This document shows positions 60,400 through 64,000 of a DNA stretch of 64,000 bases, piece after piece; the stretch's first letter is position 1; each line of letters starts with the position of its first letter. The notes below the pieces were generated by a model. The model saw nothing but the letters and a program-made list of their open reading frames with translations. It ran no database searches and was not told the origin of the DNA. A program made the translations under genes and the position numbers. Source of the DNA: Maricaulis sp048270265 (GTDB taxonomy: Bacteria; Pseudomonadota; Alphaproteobacteria; Caulobacterales; Maricaulaceae); NCBI RefSeq assembly GCF_048270265.1, contig NZ_JBLWTD010000001.1, positions 1-64,000 on the forward strand, read 5' to 3'.

Positions 60400-60765
60400 T
60401 TGCGTCCGGATCGGGATGTTCATGTCACTCGTCTCAGGAACCAGTTTCGTGCTGTGTCGGACCGCGCGATGCGGCGGCAGCGGACATCTCACGCGCTGGC
60501 CACGGTACGCGCCTGGGGGCTAGGTTTGGGCCTGCTCGTTTGTTCCTTGGCGCTGGTGTGGTTCACGATTGGCAGACTCAGTCCCTGGCCGGTGCCGGTA
60601 ACGGTGCGGCACTATCTGGCGAGCGAGGGCTGTTATTCAGCCAGCACCGTGGGTCTGGCACCAGCGCGGCGCGGTGAGCCGGGTTATTGGCCCAAGCTGG
60701 ATGGCGACAAGGACGGGATCTCCTGCGAGCTCTGGACCCCGGACGGGCGCCGCGCCAAGCGCTAG
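60400..60765 (+). CDS. Excalibur calcium-binding domain protein, membrane-anchored
   Basis: The 121-residue product has one membrane helix (WGLGLGLLVCSLALVWFTIG, about 37-56) and a C-terminal excalibur domain: VRHYLASEGCYSASTVGLAP, then LDGDKDGISCE, the D-x-D-x-D-G-x-x-C-E calcium loop with its paired cysteine. The TTG at 60400 was chosen because a perfect AGGAGG ends 5 nt before it; GTG at 60301 and ATG at 60379 are in frame but lack a good site. The domain would face the periplasm. The gene converges on the SMP-30-like gene with overlapping stop codons. Confidence 0.8.
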   Translation: MRPDRDVHVTRLRNQFRAVSDRAMRRQRTSHALATVRAWGLGLGLLVCSLALVWFTIGRLSPWPVPVTVRHYLASEGCYSASTVGLAPARRGEPGYWPKLDGDKDGISCELWTPDGRRAKR

Positions 60766-61808
60766 TCGCCCGCGCAGACCAGGATGTGATCATCGAACAC
60801 CGCACCGACCAGCAAGACGCCGTCGCGCTGGGCCGCGACGCTGGAGGCGTTCAGCGAGCCGTCCATCACCAGCAGGGCCGTTTCGGTCTCGCCGGTGACC
60901 GGGTTGAGGCGCACGGCGTGGGAGGGGGCGATGGCGCCGGCATCGGCGGCGTGGGCGACGAAATCGAACACGCGCGGATGGCCGCCAATCCACAGGTCAC
61001 CGCGCTCATCGACCTCGATATTGTCCGGCGCGGTCGGGACGGCAAAGGCGCGGTCGGCGGTGAGTTGGCCGCTCGACGCATCACGGTCATAGACTCGCAC
61101 CCGGCGGGCGAGCAGTTCGGCGACATAGACCTCATTGCCGTCGGCGGAGATGTTGATGCCATTGGCATAGGCGATACCGTGGGCGACCATGTCGCCATCG
61201 GTGCCGTCGAAATAGGACACGCTCGAGAGCGGCAGGCCGAAATAGGCCTCCAGATTGGCCATGATGCCGGAATGATAGGCGCGGTCATTGGTGGCGTAGA
61301 AGCTGCGCGGGCCGACCCCGAGCACATCATTGGGCGAGAGCAGGGCCTCATGGCTAATGCTCTCGACATGGCTCAGCATGCCATCCTCGCCGACATCGAA
61401 GATCTCGACGGCGTGGGTGCCGCCGGCGATGTCGAAACCGGCGCGGTGATTGACGACGAAGAGGCGCTGACTGCCGTCCGGGCCGGTCCACAGGCTGATG
61501 CCGTGGGGGTGGAAATCGGCCGGGGCATCACCGGAGACGTCATGCAGGCTGCCCGGCTCGTTGAGGTCGAAGGCAAAGATGCCGCCGCGCTCGCCGGTGC
61601 GGCGGTCATCGGTGGAGAGGAAGACGCGGTTTGAGGCCGGATCGATGGTGATGTCTTCCGTGCCGGGGGCGATGGTCAGCGCCTCGCATTGACCCGGCGT
61701 GACCGGCGTCAGATCGGCCATCATGCCCGAGGCGGGAATGATGACGAAGGCCATGCGCGCCAGGGCGGCGGCGATGATCAGGCCCAGAATGATCAGGATA
61801 TTGCGCAT
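60762..61808 (-). CDS. SMP-30/paraoxonase-like beta-propeller protein
   Basis: The 348-residue protein has an N-terminal hydrophobic signal or anchor (NILIILGLIIAAALARMAFVIIP). A six-bladed propeller follows, with TEDITIDPASNRVFLSTDD, FHPHGISLWTG, SPNDVLGVGPRSFYATND, GINISADGNEVYVAEL and APDNIEVDERGDLWIGGH. Asn/Asp and His at the blade edges recall the calcium site of paraoxonase/arylesterase and SMP-30 lactonases, so a lactonase or esterase activity is likely. The substrate is unknown. GGGGGGAG precedes the ATG. Confidence 0.85.
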   Translation of the reverse strand: MRNILIILGLIIAAALARMAFVIIPASGMMADLTPVTPGQCEALTIAPGTEDITIDPASNRVFLSTDDRRTGERGGIFAFDLNEPGSLHDVSGDAPADFHPHGISLWTGPDGSQRLFVVNHRAGFDIAGGTHAVEIFDVGEDGMLSHVESISHEALLSPNDVLGVGPRSFYATNDRAYHSGIMANLEAYFGLPLSSVSYFDGTDGDMVAHGIAYANGINISADGNEVYVAELLARRVRVYDRDASSGQLTADRAFAVPTAPDNIEVDERGDLWIGGHPRVFDFVAHAADAGAIAPSHAVRLNPVTGETETALLVMDGSLNASSVAAQRDGVLLVGAVFDDHILVCAGD

Positions 61809-61899
61809 GAAACTCCCCCCGGAAACAAAGCTGTCGGGGCAGAATAGAGCATTTCACGATCCGGCGCGCGCCTTGTTTGGGCGGCTCTGCCGCGCCCGG

Positions 61900-62943
61900 C
61901 TACCGGCCCTGGCGGCCATGCTTGCCCTGGACGCTGGAGCGGACCTTCTTGGTGAAGCCGCGCTTGCGGGCCCGCGCCTCGGACGGGGTTTCCGAATTAT
62001 AGCGATCCTCGGCGAGCAGTTTCTCCCAGCGCCGGAAGCGGTCGGCATCGACATCGCCGGCCTTGATCGCCGCCTGGATGGCACAGCCGGGCTCGGACTT
62101 GTGGGCACAGTCGGAGAATTTGCATTGCGTGGCGAGCTCGGTCAGGTCGGAAAAGACGCGGTCAATCCCGTCGCCGCTATCGCTCATGCCGAGCGAGCGC
62201 ATGCCCGGCGTGTCGATCAGCCAGGCGCCGGAAAGGGTCGGGCGCAGGCTGCGCGCCGTGGTCGTGTGGCGGCCCTTGTCGTCACCCTTGCGATTGCCCT
62301 GGGTCTCGCTCGCCTCGCCGGTCAGCCCGTTGAGAATCGTCGACTTGCCGACGCCGGACGAGCCGACCAGGGCCGCCGTCGCACCGGGCTGCAGCCAGGG
62401 CAGGAGCCGGCCCAGCGCGGCCGTGTTGCGGGCATCGAGCGTGATGGCGCTGACATGGGGCGACAGCGCTTCGGCCTGGCGGACATAGTCGGCGGCGTTA
62501 TCGACCAGGTCGGCCTTGGTCAGCACGATCAGCGGCTTGGTATCGCTGCTGGCGGCGAGGGTGAGATAGCGTTCCAGCCGCGCCGGGTTGAAGTCCGCAT
62601 TGCAGGAGGTGACGATCATCAGCGTGTCGACATTGGCGGCGATCAGCTGGTGCATCAACACCGTGCCGGCGGCGCGGCGGCGCAGGATGGAGCGGCGCTC
62701 GAGGAGGCGGGTGATGCGGTGTTCCGACGGGTCGAACAATACCCAGTCACCGACGGCCAGATCGCCGGCCTGCATGTCGCCGGGCAGGGTGAGGGTGATC
62801 TCGCCATCGGGGGTGAGGGCCTGGACCCGGTCGCGATGCACATCGCACAGACGGGCCGGCGGTGTCGCCTCGAGCTCGCCCGGCTCAAGCTGGGTCGCGA
62901 AATAGTCTGACCAGCCGAGTGCGGCGAGCGATGCGTCTGACAT
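61900..62943 (-). CDS. rsgA: Ribosome small-subunit-dependent GTPase A
   Basis: The 347-residue protein is a circularly permuted GTPase that acts in 30S maturation. An N-terminal OB fold is followed by the G4 motif VLTKADLVD, G1 in GSSGVGKSTILNGL, and G3 IDTPGMR. The order G4-G1-G3 shows the permutation. The C-terminal zinc site is CKFSDCAHKSEPGC. The C-terminal tail is Arg/Lys-rich. ATG 62943 begins MSDASLAALGW. It is monocistronic. Confidence 0.96.
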   Translation of the reverse strand: MSDASLAALGWSDYFATQLEPGELEATPPARLCDVHRDRVQALTPDGEITLTLPGDMQAGDLAVGDWVLFDPSEHRITRLLERRSILRRRAAGTVLMHQLIAANVDTLMIVTSCNADFNPARLERYLTLAASSDTKPLIVLTKADLVDNAADYVRQAEALSPHVSAITLDARNTAALGRLLPWLQPGATAALVGSSGVGKSTILNGLTGEASETQGNRKGDDKGRHTTTARSLRPTLSGAWLIDTPGMRSLGMSDSGDGIDRVFSDLTELATQCKFSDCAHKSEPGCAIQAAIKAGDVDADRFRRWEKLLAEDRYNSETPSEARARKRGFTKKVRSSVQGKHGRQGR

Positions 62944-63058
62944 GAAAGTGCCTTGTGTGTGGACGGATAGACCGCCGCCTGAAATCTGCGTTCCGGTGCT
63001 TTCCTAGCACATCGGGTGTGCGGTTCCAGTTTTCACGCCGGCCCCGAGCCCCCGCCGC

Positions 63059-63430
63059 TCACAGGCCCGATGCGAAGCGGGCGCAGAGCGCGGCGATTGG
63101 CAGGAAAAACACCCAGGACAGGTGCCGGCCCCGCGAGGCAACAAGCGCAGCGGCGCCGGAGGCGGCGAAAAGGGCCGCCATGACCCAGAGGAAACAGGCG
63201 GCGAAATCCATCGGGGTTTGTTGCAGCCGGACGAGGAGTGCGGCCATGCCGAGCCAGATGAGGGAGGTGAGGTGCCAGGCGACGCGGATTGTCGTCCGGG
63301 TCATGTCGGGACTGCCGAGAATGACCGGTAGTCCGTCAAGCCGCAGCAGCGGCCGGATCAGGCGGATCTCGCCGACAATCGAGTGCATGGCACTGACGGC
63401 AAGGAGGAGTGCGGCGGCGATGAGCAGCAT
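63059..63430 (-). CDS. Small multi-pass membrane protein, unknown function
   Basis: The 123-residue product has about four membrane helices (LLIAAALLLAVSAMHSIVGE, VAWHLTSLIWLGMAALLV, AACFLWVMAALFAASGAAALV, WVFFLPIAALC). It contains HSIVGE and a WHLTS motif that recur in similar form in the neighbouring gene, so the two are paralogues. The pair lies 15 bp apart on one transcript and diverges from a TetR-type gene, which probably controls it. No function is assigned. Confidence 0.78.
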   Translation of the reverse strand: MLLIAAALLLAVSAMHSIVGEIRLIRPLLRLDGLPVILGSPDMTRTTIRVAWHLTSLIWLGMAALLVRLQQTPMDFAACFLWVMAALFAASGAAALVASRGRHLSWVFFLPIAALCARFASGL

Positions 63431-63445
63431 AGGAAAACGCCTTGT

Positions 63446-63820
63446 TCAGCGCAGCAGGAACGCGCACCAACCCAGCGCTGCGATCAGTGCGAAAAGTGAT
63501 GTGGAGGGGAAGCGGAGCGGGTTGATTGCGGCTTTCAGCCCGACGGCAATGCTCAGGCCGCAGAGCGCCGCGCTCAGGGCAGACAGCCCGAACAGGAGCG
63601 CGCTCTCTCCCGGATGGAGGGCCAGCCAGAGAAAGCCCGCAGCAATGAAGATGATCAATACGCTGGTGATGTGCCAGCAATAGTAATTCAGCCATTTCGA
63701 GAGGTGCGGCAGGCTGGTGTCCGCCAGCAGTGGCCGGGCCACGAAAACCCCTCCGGCGAATGTATGCACGGCAAAGGTCACCATGGCGGCCGCGGTTGCG
63801 GCGATCAGAATGAATGTCAT
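63446..63820 (-). CDS. Small multi-pass membrane protein, paralogue of the downstream gene
   Basis: The 124-residue product has about four membrane helices (FILIATAAAMVTFAVHTFAGG, WHITSVLIIFIAAGFLWLAL, LFGLSALSAALCGLSIAVGL, LFALIAALGWCAFLL). HTFAGG and CWHITS correspond to HSIVGE and AWHLTS in the neighbour. It is first in a two-gene unit read away from the TetR gene. It may be an integral membrane protein regulated by that repressor; substrate is unknown. Confidence 0.78.
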   Translation of the reverse strand: MTFILIAATAAAMVTFAVHTFAGGVFVARPLLADTSLPHLSKWLNYYCWHITSVLIIFIAAGFLWLALHPGESALLFGLSALSAALCGLSIAVGLKAAINPLRFPSTSLFALIAALGWCAFLLR

Positions 63821-63857
63821 GGCGATCTCGGTTCCTGCGCGGTGATGAGCGCTTTAC

Positions 63858-63873
63858 TAGAATGAATATTCTA
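63858..63873. promoter_or_regulatory. Palindrome between divergent genes, probable TetR operator
   Basis: TAGAAT-GAAT-ATTCTA is a perfect 6-bp dyad in an AT-rich patch. It lies 16 nt before the ATG of the TetR gene and 38 nt before the divergent membrane gene, a usual place for an autoregulatory TetR site. Confidence 0.6.
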
Positions 63874-63888
63874 TTATATGTTTCCCGA

Positions 63889-64000
63889 ATGGGACGCCTG
63901 TCAACCATTCGCGACGAGACCGTGTTCGCCGCCGCAGGTGCGCAATTGGCGAGCGAGGGCGCCGTCACGCTGCAGGGCCTGGTTGCCGCAACCGGTATCT
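63889..64000 (+). CDS. TetR family regulator, N-terminal fragment (cut by window end)
   Basis: The first 37 codons (MGRLSTIRDETVFAAAGAQL..., then SEGAVTLQGLVAATGIS) read as the first helix and the start of the helix-turn-helix of a TetR-type repressor. The rest lies past the window. No Shine-Dalgarno is obvious; the ATG is close to the palindrome at 63858. It diverges from the two small membrane-protein genes and is the likely regulator of that pair. Confidence 0.72.
   Translation, partial: MGRLSTIRDETVFAAAGAQLASEGAVTLQGLVAATGI

Overview
The window is high-GC chromosomal DNA from an alphaproteobacterium, most likely a stalked or budding dimorphic lineage close to Maricaulis/Hyphomonadaceae (inference). 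Supporting signs are the murA-DUF2948-UPF0262-phosphatase-infA-maf-yacG-tRNA-Phe order, a CC0125/CC1285-type lipoprotein, an S9 peptidase beside a TonB-dependent receptor, and a full CtrA-type motif (TTAA-N7-TTAA). It opens with the 3' end of an rRNA operon (23S, 5S, tRNA-fMet) and ends inside a TetR-type regulator gene.

1-9.5 kb: end of the rRNA operon, scattered small genes (2OG-Fe(II) oxygenase, C4 zinc-finger protein, GNAT acetyltransferase), an orphan curlin-repeat protein, and a complete threonine operon on the minus strand. That operon has a Thr-rich leader peptide and attenuator terminator, then an aspartokinase-homoserine dehydrogenase fusion with no ACT domain, a GHMP-type homoserine kinase and threonine synthase, joined by ATGA overlaps. 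9.7-15.2 kb: pckA, a DUF2891 protein, a pirin and an M28 peptidase.

15.2-21.7 kb: a copper-detoxification locus: cueR, a CueR-type operator/promoter, the Cu(I) P-type ATPase, a Tat-exported multicopper oxidase with a Met/His repeat insert, an outer-membrane CopB and a PepSY membrane protein. 22.7-28 kb: a wecB-nfrB-nfrA operon behind a CtrA box. This looks like a c-di-GMP-controlled surface-polysaccharide system related to the E. coli phage N4 glycan receptor. A ParDE toxin-antitoxin pair follows.

28.6-47.4 kb: ordinary metabolic and envelope genes (two GSTs, S9 peptidase and TonB receptor, methylmalonyl-CoA mutase subunits, proline iminopeptidase, MarR-CPBP pair, tRNA-Thr). 47.5-52.9 kb: the conserved murA to yacG block ending in tRNA-Phe. 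52.9-56.1 kb: a 3.2-kb mini-island inserted at tRNA-Phe and bounded by a 15-bp repeat of the tRNA 3' end. It has no integrase and carries a three-gene HigB/HigA-ImmA/unknown module with a promoter predicted to give a leaderless toxin mRNA, plus one divergent unknown gene. 56.1-64 kb: a hybrid histidine kinase, an Old Yellow Enzyme, a roughly 0.9-kb intergenic stretch of inverted repeats, an excalibur-domain protein, an SMP-30-like protein, rsgA, and two paralogous small membrane proteins divergent from the TetR gene.

Many start codons were moved downstream of the longest open frame on the basis of ribosome binding sites or signal peptides; these choices are stated entry by entry.
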